A DNA stretch of 64,000 nucleotides from NCBI GenBank assembly GCA_029964075.1, contig CM057133.1, positions 12,982,699-13,046,698 of the forward strand, read 5' to 3'. This DNA is from Patiria pectinifera. Its lineage: Eukaryota; Echinodermata; Asteroidea; Valvatida; Asterinidae. The first letter of the stretch is position 1, and each line of letters opens with the position of its first letter. A program made the position numbers and the translations under genes. The notes beneath the pieces are model-generated. The model made no database searches. It saw only the letters and a program-made list of their open reading frames with translations, and had not been told where the DNA came from. Shown in pieces: positions 1-11,500 of this stretch.

Positions 1-1819
1 GGTTGGGGTTGGAGGTGTGGTCATCGGGTGGGAGGGGGGCAGTCTGACAAGTTGAGGGAGTGGAAAAATTTAGAAGGGGAGTTAGGGTGTTGGGAGTGTA
101 CGACACTGATCCAGTGTTGAAAGACGAGGGACCAAAAGTTAAACAGGAGATGAAGGCAATTTCAAAATGGATTGTCGATCTGGGGGAAGGGGGGCGGTGG
201 GACAGGGTACATTCAGACTTGGAGTGCGCAGACATTCCCTAGGTGGGGTCTGGGGCCAAAGTTTGAAATGCAGATGCCGTCTCCGTTATTGGCCTATATT
301 TGATAGAACTACGGATTACGGATTAAATTTTGATTTTTTTTCTGATGGAGGGGTGTTGGGGTAGGGAGGGGGGTGTTGGTGGGGTGATGTTGTTACATTC
401 CCAAAATTCTTTCGTGTAGATCTGCCCAGGGTGGGGGAGGGGGGTCCACCACTTGGTTTTTGGACCCCATCCCATGAAAGAAGGGAAAAAACGTTGAACA
501 TTGACATCATTTTCACTGCTTGCCGGAAACGAAAGAGACAAGGAGAAAAAAAAAAAGGGTGATTCATCCCATTTTGGATTTGCTTTTTGAAAAGAAAAAA
601 AAACCCAACTGTTTCACGGCTCACCTCAGAAAACTGTGTCGATAAATTAGGTTGAGGAGCAGTGAACGTGACACGCACTGCCCTATCCAGCGTGTGAAAG
701 AATTTGTGTTCAAGGGTGCTTCAAAATGTTCTCGGTTGAACATTCAATGTGTTTATCTGGTGACAAGTACTAGTGACACATGTAATCGGTAGCATGTAGT
801 ATTTCAAGTGGTCAGGCACTCGGTCCAGACAACAGCCTTGGCATGCATTTCAATGAGGACCTAATTGGGGGTGGGGCAAGCAGCTTTTGGGAAAGGGGGC
901 GGTGTGTGGAGAGGGGACAATTGAAAGGCCAGACATCACGCATGCGTCAACACTTTTACGGCAGAATTGACAAACACACTGTACAGAAAATTATCTTTAA
1001 GTACTGAAAATAATTCCACAAAGCAAGACCACTAAAAAATATACTAGACATAGCTATACACAGTGACAAAATTTGACTTCAGAAAAAAAAATGGCCGAAA
1101 TTTTTTCAAAATTTGTACATGGTGCATACACAACAACCTATTTGTCAATATTGAATTTGACATTGAAATGAATAACACCTTCACTCGACTAATTAAATAT
1201 TTCTGATCAGCAATACTTTCTGCTTAATGATTTTATCAAATTGGCCACACAAGTACTTGGAGAGCCAAGTAAATTCACAATGACTTTTAAAGTGGATATT
1301 CAATGTTTTTTGTTTGCAGGGAGGGGTGTTTTGATGATGTTGTGATTCAAAAAGTTTGTTCACTGCAGAACTGACTTTGTTGAATATTTTTAAAAAAAAA
1401 AAAAAAAATTGCAAACAGCTGTCTTTTTTTGATGAAAATGATCATTTTGCTCATGACTTCACTCAAAGAAAACAGCGGTGAGCGATTTTTTGGAGGGGAA
1501 AGCTAATCATGAGAGAGAGTCAACGCATTTTGAACAAAGTGAAAACTGTTGGATGAAATGCCGAAATTGAATTGAAAATGCTGCAGCAGAAAATATGACC
1601 GTAAAAAAAGTAAGGTGCTGCATACAGCTTGAATGCTGCCACTTGACAATGACAAATGCACGACATGTAACTGCACTTTTGATGTGGGTCAAGAACGTGT
1701 TCTACCACATACTGAAGAGTGACTAATCTATTGGTAGCATTCAGCCTAAGGGAACCAATCACAGACATGAAACAAAAAATGGAATAAGTGGTACTCAATT
1801 GGACGATTAAAAGGCTTAC
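1..1819 (-). other. slit intron (partial) after D3 LRR2
   Basis: No exon with LRR character found. Positions 1-460 and 865-915 of the plus strand are very G-rich (many GGGG tracts). An A-run occurs near 1391-1408. No further feature supported. Confidence 0.6.
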
Positions 1820-1891
1820 AGTTCAAAAAGGTTGGCAGCACCCTCGAACGCTCCTTCCTCTATGACGGATATGCGGTTGTTGCGGAGATCC
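1820..1891 (-). CDS. slit: slit exon: D3 leucine-rich repeat 2
   Basis: A 72-bp exon, acceptor attacag and donor gtaagc, phase 2 on both sides. It encodes DLRNNRISVIEEGAFEGAAN then LFE. NN-I--IEEGAFEGA matches the second D3 repeat of Slit almost exactly. It is the last slit exon in the window. The next LRR exon was not found in 1-1819 and must lie to the left. Confidence 0.95.
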
Positions 1892-2528
1892 CTGTAATGG
1901 ATGTGGAATAAAAACAAATTAGTGCTATTGCACAGATGGGATGGAATGGAGGCAGGGGCTGATGGGAAGGGCGGAGCTGAGATAATAAGAAAAGGGGGGT
2001 TGTTCTCACTATGCTCATTTTTTCTGTCTCAACATTTTCATTTGAACGATCCACTGAGCTTTGCCGAATGCTGTTTTGACTAGTCGCGGGCTAAGATTTA
2101 AGGTCAAACACACATGCACAAATGTCAGACACATGTGTACGTGTTCTACATAACCCCCGAGGACCGACACACAAAGGGAGAACAACAGATCCTTTCAGTC
2201 CTCGGGAGTTGGGTCTTTTGTTGGAAATGGTCCTCTGTAGTAAGTTTGTGTGCTTAGTCTATGGGAGAGTGTTATATTACAGGGACAAAGAAAAACACAA
2301 AGCATTGTCCTCGGGAGTGTAGTAAAACAAGAGTGTATAACACGCAGTATGGCATCGGAGAGGGCCACATGTTGTAGCCAAAGCGCCGTGGGTGGGGCTA
2401 AATGGATCAGTCCATTTAAACATTTTGACGAGGCTTTCGAGAAGGATTTATTGGCCCAATGGGCAGGGGTAATAAAATATCGCTACGTTTCAAATATATT
2501 GCGAGGCTACTGAGAAAGTTTCACTTAC
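1892..2528 (-). other. slit intron between D3 LRR1 and LRR2
   Basis: GT-AG intron of 637 bp, phase 2. No recognisable element. Confidence 0.9.
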
Positions 2529-2603
2529 AGTTTGCTGAGGTTGATCAAGTTGAGAAACTTTCCACCAGCAGAAATGCGGGATATGTCATTGTCATTCAGG
2601 AGT
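2529..2603 (-). CDS. slit: slit exon: D3 leucine-rich repeat 1
   Basis: A 75-bp exon, acceptor ctctag and donor gtaagt, phase 2 on both sides. It encodes LLNDNDISRISAGGKFLNLI then NLSK. One codon longer than the other single-LRR exons, as in vertebrate Slit, where the first D3 repeat also has 25 residues. It is less like the vertebrate sequence than the D2 repeats; position, length and phase make the call. Confidence 0.92.
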
Positions 2604-2940
2604 CTAGAGGGGAGAAAACATAAAATAACAAATATTACTTCAAAAATAACTTCAAAAATAGGCATTGGCTACATTACAATTCAATTTCAATTTATTTCAA
2701 TTTCGATTTAATAACATTTATTTCCAAATAACCATGAGAACAAGAAGTCATCAAGAATATATTGTAACAGACATGTATACAATGTATATGCTATTGAATT
2801 TAAATATTTTTATTATGATTTTTCTGTTCATTGGCATTTATACATTCTTTTCATTAACAGGTTGATTCAAATGATGAGTTTTCGTTCACTTTTTGCATAT
2901 GGTCTTATTTTTATGTTGTTTTGTTGTAAGATGTACTTAC
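2604..2940 (-). other. slit intron between D3 N-cap and LRR1
   Basis: GT-AG intron of 337 bp, phase 2, AT-rich. Nothing else seen. Confidence 0.9.
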
Positions 2941-3091
2941 AGCTCAGTTGTGTACGTAGGTATGTTGTCAGGTACGGAGTGGAACCCTCGGTTCGAGCAG
3001 TCCACGATCGTTCCGCTGCAACTACACGACTCGGGACAATCGGAATCGATGAAACAGTCCCCGGCATGCATGGTGCGTTGGTATTCCGCAT
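2941..3091 (-). CDS. slit: slit exon: D2-D3 linker and D3 N-terminal cap (LRRNT)
   Basis: A 151-bp exon, acceptor ctttcag and donor gtaagt; phase 1 in, phase 2 out. It encodes DAEYQRTMHAGDCFIDSDCP, then ESCSCSGTIVDCSNRGFHSV, then PDNIPTYTTEL. GDCF-D--CPE-C-C-GT-VDCSN--- --P--IP-YT-EL matches the start of Slit D3, including the linker GDCF cysteine. Confidence 0.98.
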
Positions 3092-3680
3092 CTGAAAGAA
3101 AAATGCCAGTGGTTAAAAAAATCAGACATTTTTGTATGAAGTAAAACAAGAGTAGAAAGTCAAAAAAACAGGCATGCGTTCCACAGTTCCAATATGCAAA
3201 TGTTGCCGTGTTTGCAAACTCCCGAAAAAGCATACCTTTAAATGATTTAATATCTGAAAGGACGAAATAAAGCCCAACTCTACTAAAGATGTCATTTTAC
3301 ATTTGTGGAGGGCAGTCTCAGTACTTGCGGGTAAAACTAATGGGGACTCTTGTCAACTTCACCAAATTAAAGTCCAGTGCGGACAGCCGGTAAACTTCCC
3401 AAATTGTCAAGTGTCAATGTTGATTGTAAGCTTTACGGTCTGCACCAGTAAGTTTTACAGGGCCAACGGGGTCACGGAAGAATTACCTTGTTAGTTGTTT
3501 ACTAACAAATGACTTTTCGAGGGCTAAAATAAATCCACGTGTGGACGCAATCCAAGCGCGGTAGAACAACCAAAATGGAATGTTAACAATCACACACTGT
3601 ATCTTTTTACACAAGTAAGTCCACTGTGAACGCGTCTTAAGACTCTGGACACATAAACAGACACATCCGTTCTGCCTCAC
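3092..3680 (-). other. slit intron between D2 C-cap and D3 N-cap
   Basis: GT-AG intron of 589 bp, phase 1. Nothing else seen. Confidence 0.9.
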
Positions 3681-3844
3681 CTTTGCATTTGAACTTGATG
3701 CTCTTCATGCGATTGAGTCGCTTGCCCTCCATCCTGCGGGGATTCTCGCAGCGAGCCCCGCTCTTCTCCACCGGGTTCTCCGCCAGGTATTCCACCAACC
3801 ACTTGACGTTGCAGTCGCAGATCAGCGGGTTCCTGGCAAGATGC
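3681..3844 (-). CDS. slit: slit exon: D2 C-terminal LRR cap (LRRCT)
   Basis: A 164-bp exon, acceptor tttgcag and donor gtgaggc; phase 2 in, phase 1 out. It encodes [20 protein letters not shown] and continues [20 protein letters not shown], then [36 protein letters not shown] is practically diagnostic for Slit D2. All four cap cysteines are present. The sequence is GC-richer than the surrounding intron. In the same stretch other frames are open by coincidence and are not genes. Confidence 0.99.
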
Positions 3845-4092
3845 CTGCAAAGCCGGGAAGAGGGGGGCAAAGAGACGGGGGAGGGGCAAAGAGGAAGGAT
3901 GGGGAGGAGATGAAAAAGTAAGGAAAACTGTGATTTCAGGTGTCTATAATAGTCATTTGTCAAGTCAGCGAAAATTGCATATGACATCTTTACATCCCTC
4001 AAATACCACTGTGCACATGATTGACTTTGTCTTTGGTGTCATGCGTTCCATGGCTGTAAAGCCATGTACCACATCAGAACATGTACCACATC

Positions 4093-4345
4093 AGGGAGTC
4101 AGGTTGGCGTAGCGGTACTTTCCTCGCCTTCCACTGCTGTGACCCGGGTTCGAATCCTGCCCGGGCCAATATGTGGATTGGGTTTTCAGTCCCTGCCTGA
4201 TTCCGTGGGTTTTCCTCAGAATATTCTTCTGGGCTTTTCCTCCCACCTCTGAAACTGTAATTTCTTCTAATTGTCTTCTCTCCACAGGTTTCTTCAGGCT
4301 TGTGAGCTACAGTGCCTAGGGCACTTTTGAGAAAGCAACACTGTA
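4093..4345 (+). repeat. tRNA-derived SINE-like repeat, family A copy 1
   Basis: The head has a B-box-like GGTTCGAATCC at 4147-4157 and an A-box-like stretch near 4099-4115. A body follows containing ttttcctcagaatattcttc and tttcctcccacctct. The body is shared with 7912-8145 and, without the head, with 58047-58160. Inferred retroposon; not an intact tRNA gene. Confidence 0.75.
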
Positions 4346-4483
4346 ATTAACATGAAGATTCAACAGTGTTCTACTGCCTCAAGTTTTGCTCAATTAACGC
4401 TAAATAATAAACAAATGCAAACAATAATGTTTGGAACATGTTATGCAAAAAGCTGGTGCTCAAAAGGTAATATGGAATGTGCT

Positions 4484-4672
4484 CCCTCAACGGTAAGAAA
4501 GGGAGAGTTGGGGGAGACCACTGGGAGAGACATTCCCACGCATTGCTGACAATACCTGACGCTCGCACGAAGATGCTATGGCTTTGTGCATATTCAGAAG
4601 ATACGCATGCAAACCAATGCGTGCATGCAGTGGGGACCTCGAAAGCGGTCAAAAAGTGCTCTCTCTTGATGT
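4484..4672 (+). mobile_element. MITE family GGGCTCCG, copy 1 (end-truncated)
   Basis: Shares ccctcaacggtaag, gagagttgggggagaccact and gcggtcaaaaagtgctctct with the copies at 46017-46288 and 62593-62866, in the same order. The terminal GGGCTCCG repeats are lost or diverged. Confidence 0.7.
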
Positions 4673-7272
4673 TTGCATGCAGAAAGTTTTAGCTTGAATT
4701 AGGGAGGGAGTACAAACAGTGAAGTGACACATTAACCTTCCTATGCAAGCATACTGTGCCAATTTGTCCTTTCGGTCAAAATTAATCAAGTGACTGTTTT
4801 TAACAGTTAAGAGCTCCCAGCCTACATAAAGCAAGATTGACTGGCCGTGACTGTTTATGTACCTTGATACAGCTATGCTTTGGCTGTAGGTGATTGATAA
4901 GCCAGCTGTGCATACCACTTGCCTGTTTTTGTCTGTTGACTAACTTGACTAGTCACTGTGCTTGCGTGAAATATGATCTGACTGTCGGTGACTAGCCTGT
5001 GTAAAAGGCATGGCAGGGGAACAGGATTGATTTTTTGGACTGTCTGTGACTGTTCAGATAGCAGGAGGGTTAATTACAAAATAAGACAACGGGCTGCTGC
5101 AGGCAGCACTTCAATGTGCCTTAACAGCACACGATTGTTTACTCCAAAAAAGTTTTTTTAATTTGCTTCAAGTCACGGATTAACCTGTCCAATCCCCACT
5201 GACATCAGACATCACAGGATTGTCTGGAGTGGACGAACAAAATATTTCCTCAACTGTAGCACACAGGACATTCAAGTAATTTGATTCATGTGCAAGGTTG
5301 CAGACAAACTAATTGGTCGGGAGACATTCCGCGGCTCCGTTATTGCCATGGCAACCTTGTCCAGAAAGAAATGGCTATAGGAACTGGACGATTTCCCCCA
5401 AGATGTCCCTCAAGAATTAGTCGTTCCTCTGGTGTCACTTTGATGAGGAGGGATTTCTATAGCCATCAAGAACACATCAAAGGATAAAAGGCTGAATATA
5501 TTGTCCATCGAACAGCAAGAGGCTTACTGTCACCCTCGGACAATACTTGGCCCAGTATTCCCAACAAGTTGTCAGGTTTTTGTCCTTCAATTCAGTTCAT
5601 TTCAAGAGAGGCGTTAGATTGAACACTACCAAAACAGAATTTCTGAAGAAGGCAGCATTTGAAACGAGGCAGTGCAAACGCCGACAGCAACTGTTTATTC
5701 CTTTTGATTGTGGAACTGAAAAAGGAAGGTGACACTTTTACTGATCTGGGGACAAATGATGAGCTTTAATCTCCCTTCAAAATCTCAAGGAGTTTCAGCA
5801 ATGCAGCCCTTCTGAATTCTCAGACTAACAATAAATCAAGCTGCCCTTTTAAGACGTTTAATTCGTCGTTTTTTTGTACTTATCCACACCGAAAAACAAG
5901 CAACCCCAGGCATTTTGACAACCGAGTATGGAAGAAGCGATACTTTATTCAGCTTTTTGTAGGATCGCTGCTATTGTGGAGTCCTGAAAGGTATTAAATT
6001 CAGACCAAATTAATTGGGTGCTGGCTGTCGAGCTTTTCCAATTGCAAACACTCTAGCTGTTAAGTGTGTGTTAAGTTCCGGTTTAGACATGCTTTAAGTC
6101 CGAGTATGAAACAAGTGGTTATGAAAAGGTAAGATTGGCAAATGACATGAAGTTTTTTTTTAAGTAATAAAAAATGGGTCAGTACTGTATGAAATGATGA
6201 AATTTAACCAGTTCGCGCCGGTATTAATTTGACGTTGATATTTCTGGCCTCACTCGCTGCGTGTGGGTGGGCCGCAGACAGGTATTTCCAGCATCGCTCG
6301 TTGCATGTGATCCATCATCCATTCCGAATACCGCAAAACCTTCGTGTGAAAAGACATTACCCACTTAGAACATGTACTGCCCCAAAGCGCCCTGCCTCTT
6401 ACTCCTTATACCGCCCCAAACCGCCCCAGCTCCCTATGGCATTATGGATTTATCAAGTAGTAAATACCATGTAGTACAATCTAAAACAAACTTACAGCTT
6501 TGCTAAAAGATGAGATTTGAAGGTTTACATGGTGGAAAGATACTAAGACAAGATAAGTTTGCGGTAGCACCAAGTGGATAAATCTCTTTTGTGAGTATGT
6601 GTGGTTCTGAAAAGAACCAGAGGGACTCAACGTTTCGAACAGTATGCTCTGCCCGTCCTGCTAAAAGGTTAGAGTTCAAGATTCAAGCTGAGGACAAGTT
6701 AAAGTTCAAGCGAGACTTCCGTGACTTTGAGAAATCGCACAAGGGCAGAAGTCAGCAATTTTTGTTTAATCGAGCCGGCGTTACTCATGAGGTACAGGAA
6801 CTGAATTGGTGATTCCCAGACAAACCAGGTACACAACGAATTGCATCACGATGAGTAATCCTGCACTGTTAGCATTCCCCCCTTTTTTTTGGGGGGGGGG
6901 GAGGGAGGGAGTAACTGGTGCCCGCAGCCAACCCCCTAGGTCCCTTCCCAATTTATGCTTAGGTTCGGGTTCCATTCTGTCCGGTTCCTCTACCGTGACC
7001 GGGGCCATTGGGGTGTACACTAATCAATCCCCTTGAGGGGGAGACACGGCGTGCTGATGGATGCGTTGCAGCACCTATGTTTGCAGTCTCTTGGAAGGGA
7101 GGGAGAAGGGGTAGGAGGGGGGGGAGGAAATTTGAAACAGGAAGGGAAGAGGGAACGATTAAGGAATAAATGGACAGCCGCTTAGCATTCCAGAATGAAA
7201 ATCATAAAAACTTGCGACAAAATTAGGTCAAACCTGGCAAAACTATTGAATGAATTTTTGATGTGGAAACCA

Positions 7273-7529
7273 GGGCCCAATTTCATAGGCTCTACCTACC
7301 ACAGATTTACGTGCTAATACGATCACCATTCTGCGCTAACAGTGCAAGCAAAACAGTTCTATGCTCAATAACCCTGTAAGCACAGAATCCTTACTTACAG
7401 GAGGTATGCATGCGCAGGAGTAACAAATCCTTTTTACTTGCGAAATATGCTTACCGTAAGCACAGAATTGTCTGCTACAGTAAGCAAAAATTTTCCGCTA
7501 ACAGTAAGCAGAGCCATGAAATTGGAGCC
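7273..7529. mobile_element. MITE-like element with AATTTCAT terminal repeats
   Basis: The ends are inverted: gggcccaatttcataggctc at 7273 against gagccatgaaattggagcc ending at 7529. The interior is rich in taagca/tgctta words, partly palindromic. About 257 bp, no coding capacity. A non-autonomous DNA element is the simplest reading; no target duplication was identified. Confidence 0.6.
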
Positions 7530-7911
7530 AGATCTGAAAATTAATCCAGTAAGTTTAACAGCTGACAACTAAATAACGCTGATGACAACTGTCTGTTTCA
7601 CAGTCGTCTGTGAAGTACCCAATCCAACTTTGATTTTGAAATCAGACAAAAATAAACTTGATATGTTTCACAGCGGAAAAGTAACTACTTAGAGAGTTGT
7701 AGATTCTTTTGACAATTCTCCGTCGTACAGTCATCTTTGAAGTATGCAATCCTTGCGGAGTCACTATCCTGCTTTTTTTGGCTTCTTCCTCAGACTCATT
7801 CCATTTGAAGAAATTCAGACATTTCCAGCAGTTATAATAATTATCAATTCATTTCAAATTTGCACAAACATATTTTGGCTAAATAAACAGCACTTCGCAG
7901 TTGTTTTGGGA

Positions 7912-8145
7912 AGTGAGGTTGGTATTCCGGTTGATCGCCCTGCACTGTGACCCAGGTTCAAATCCAATTCAGGCTTGCATGTCGATTGCATTTTTAGTAC
8001 CTAGCTGATGCTACATTTGCCCAAAGTATTCATCTGAGGTTTGCCTCCCACCTCTAAACCGTACATTTTTTCACCGTCCTCACTCCGCAGGTTCCATCAG
8101 GCTTTGGAGCTACAGTACAATAGGTGCTTTTGAAGAATTCTTGGT
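7912..8145 (+). repeat. tRNA-derived SINE-like repeat, family A copy 2
   Basis: Diverged relative of 4093-4345: B-box-like GGTTCAAATCC at 7955-7965, then gcctcccacctctaaaccgt and ggagctacagta, in the same order as copy 1. Confidence 0.7.
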
Positions 8146-8259
8146 TTCATTACCAGATATAACTAAAATAAAATGATCCTTTAATGTAGGAACATAACCA
8201 TTAAATGGATAGACAAATAAAGTTCCAGGTTTTATATACAAGTCACAGTGTATATAATG

Positions 8260-8541
8260 TAGTGCTTATATAGCGCTTTATACCTAAGGTGTCAAAGTGC
8301 TTTACAATTATTATCCCTGTTCATCAGAAATGAGACCATTTTTTTCTGCAGCAGCTCGAGATCAGCGCAATGTGGTTTCTACCTTCGCAGGTACCCATTT
8401 ATACTCCTGGATGGAGAGAGGCAATCGCAGCAAAGTGTCTTGCCGAAGAACACAAGCACCATGTTCCCTGTCAGGGTCGAACCCACGTACCACGGCACAT
8501 GAGTCCAACACCATAACCATTGGACCACAGCACCCCGTGTA
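8260..8541 (-). repeat. tRNA-derived SINE-like repeat, family B
   Basis: Read on the minus strand, a tRNA-like head has GGTCCAATGGTTATGGTG as an A-box region and GGGTTCGACCC as a B box (8474-8484). The body holds cggcaagacactttgctgcg and aaatgggtacctgcg, and the 3' end agcgctatataagcact. This body type is common among SINEs of marine invertebrates. It overlaps a chance minus-strand open frame. Confidence 0.75.
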
Positions 8542-11500
8542 AGCATTGTTGAATAATGCAGAAAAAAAACCTTAATTGAATCACTTTTGCTATGAAATTT
8601 CAATCATTTTTTGGACAGTTTCGCCAAAAGGCCAAAAAAAAAACGTCTTCAAGATTCTGACTCATGTGACTGTGGGCTACCTCGTACTCGCTAATCCGAA
8701 AATCCCCTACGAGCCCAAAGGGAGAAAAATTGTTTTGAACACTGGGAATTGACCCTTTCACGCAAACACTCCATATGCTGCAAATGGGAAAGGGAGGACG
8801 GGCGATATTTCATCGTGTTGATCCAGGTTTTTCTGTCAATTCCCGCAAAAATTGTCTGGAGACATTTTCTGACTCATCCTAAATCCTGTAATCTCCTTGC
8901 CAACACAGACCAAAGCTCCTTTTGAAATGCATTGGGAATTGCGGAAACTGTGTTCTGCCAAATTTTTTTTCTTACAGTAATTGATCAAAGCCACATAGCT
9001 GTGCGTATAAAGAGCTGCCTGTAGATGATTTAAGACAATGACGTGAGACTAAGTGAAAGCGACGCCTTGAAGTACCTCAATAAGGATTTCCGGACTCCGT
9101 GACAGACCAGTTTGAAACACTTGGGCTTAAAATATATCCTGCTCATTTTTTTTTATGAATGAATGGGTCGAAAGTCTAAAGATAGACCAAAGCCACAAAC
9201 AAATTTGAATCAAGATCTTGCAAAACCAGATGTCTTGATAACGAATAACTAACAGTATTTCAGAACTTCCAACTCTGACCTCCGTTTAAATTGAAACAGC
9301 TGAAGTCTCCACAATCAATCTGGAGTCAGAATCTCAAAGTGTCTTTTCTCAGTTGCAATTTGTGAGATGGTTTTGAAGTATCCAGTTGCTAACTAAAGAT
9401 GGAACTATGATAAACATCCCATTCTATCAATTGGAAGGTCATGTAAAAGAGATCTTCCGTCGAACACCATTAATCAACATCGACTTGTTTCCCAGTCCAA
9501 TTAAACATTGATCAATTCCCATTTTCAGACGGAAGGTTACGACAGGTTGGGTTAGGGCTTGCAAATGGCTTTCAAAGAACAACCAGTTATTAACGCTTTT
9601 CAAAGTTTTTTCCTTCATAAAGCTAGTTTGAAGACACACATTTGCTGAAACTGTGCCAGTACTACAGTTCATAGTTGATAGTAGATAGTACGTTTAATAT
9701 CAGTTGTAAGCCTACCAAATAATAAGAAACTGAAATTGTCGCAAGTCCGGTTCCGAATCACATTCAAAGACCTTTGAGCTTCGAATCTCAGATTTTGCAA
9801 GACGGATTCTGCGCCGACTGGCCTTTGAAAATCACCCAACTACAATTATGACTAAATATACCGCATACGTCCTCCGGTGCAGCAATGAATCATGGGCTAC
9901 CTGCAGCAGTAAAGACAGCAGGAGATTTGTACTATAATTGCCCATAAGCTAATTGATTGCTCCCAAACGAGCCGACATCCTGTTTTCTTGCACTGGGCTG
10001 CTACGCGCACCGGTGCCGCTTATAGTTCCAGGCCCAATTGCATGATGGTCTTGATTAAGTGCACCCGAGACTTTGACTGTCGATCAAAAATGTGTCCACC
10101 CCAAAAAAGAAAGAACGAAAGGGGAAAAAAAGAAAAGAATTGGGCTAGCGAAGGTTTCTCGACTGAGGTCAGACAACAGCATGAGATTTGTATACTGCGA
10201 AGGCCTCGGGCTAGTTTGGTCTGCAGGAGAAGACTGGTGCCGTGCTTGGCCTGCGCTATTTGTACCTAATCCTTTCACCAAGGAGAGATACTGCATACAA
10301 CAGGCGTGATACCAGACTGCTTTGCCCGACTGAATATCCCAGGTGGATGGAGTGAGTAATGCGAGTGAAAACACGGAGATTCAGGAACGCTTGTCTGACA
10401 AGTCAACATCATTCTTGCTGGTAATCCCCTACAAGAAAATCCCCACGACCTCCCTCAGGAAAAAAAGGGGTAGACTGCACAGAGGAACACAACTACTATC
10501 ACTGGACCCCCTGTTGTTCAAGGCGATATCAAACTGGGGCAAAATAAATCCAAACTGACTTCTCAGAACTTTCTCGCACCTCCCACTACCACCGCCATCG
10601 GGTAGAATTTCAAAACAATGTCGTTGCCATCTCTCCCTGATACCCGAAACTCTTTTTGAAAGGAAAAAAAAAAATAACTAATAAAATGAAAGAGAATAGA
10701 ATCACATGCATTCAACAACTATTTTCACTTGCTTTCACTTGTTCAAGACATCTAGTGAGAACAAAGTTTTGCCATTGAAATTTCACTCCAAAGATTTTTT
10801 GCTCGGAAAACAGCTTTCAATTCAGAAAATGCTATACAATTGCAAAAACAGGCATTTACATTGCATTTTGGCAGAGGTCCACTTTGTGATACTGTTACCC
10901 ATGACAGACAGGCTTATAGATATTTCTGGATCCATCCTCCCACGAAGATAGCATATTCTTTGCTGAGAACGTGTCAGTTTTCCAGAGACCACAGATTCCC
11001 CTAGAAGACTCTACCTCATTAATTTTTAGAACATGAATTCTCTTCCCCGACCAGCCAGGCCACGGCACTCCACATTTTTGGCAAATCACCCTATTTCTCC
11101 CCATATATCATCAGTCCATTTGAACCTTTTGGGGAAGAATAACTTAGCAAGGGAATGCAAAAGGACCAGGGGGAAAAGGGAATACACTTTGACCATGAAA
11201 GTCCTCAGTGAAAAGCCAAGATGTCTAGTTTTTTTTTCAACTTGATGCAATCTAACAACTCTTTTTTTCCAGATCAATAGAGGGCTTTTAGTCCACCGTT
11301 CACTGTTTTAAGTGTCAACAACGAACGGAACTTTCTTGAAGACAGGGACTGCAGTTCAAACAGGTGAGGCAAGTATCATCACAAGATGATTTCCTCAACG
11401 GTTACAGGTAGGGGCACAGCAGACACCGCGCAGGTACCAAGCCATCTTTTAAACTTGAATAACAGTTTTTCACAAGGAACCTCGAATTCACAGGATTTCT

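Noticed and set aside
316-678. Minus-strand open frame considered as the next D3 LRR exon
   Set aside because: Translation has Pro/Ser-rich and Phe-run low complexity, no LRR spacing and no 72-bp exon with consistent phase.
4371-4652. Minus-strand open frame sharing a LSQWSPPTLP peptide with one at 45821-46117
   Set aside because: The shared peptide comes from two copies of the same non-coding MITE family.
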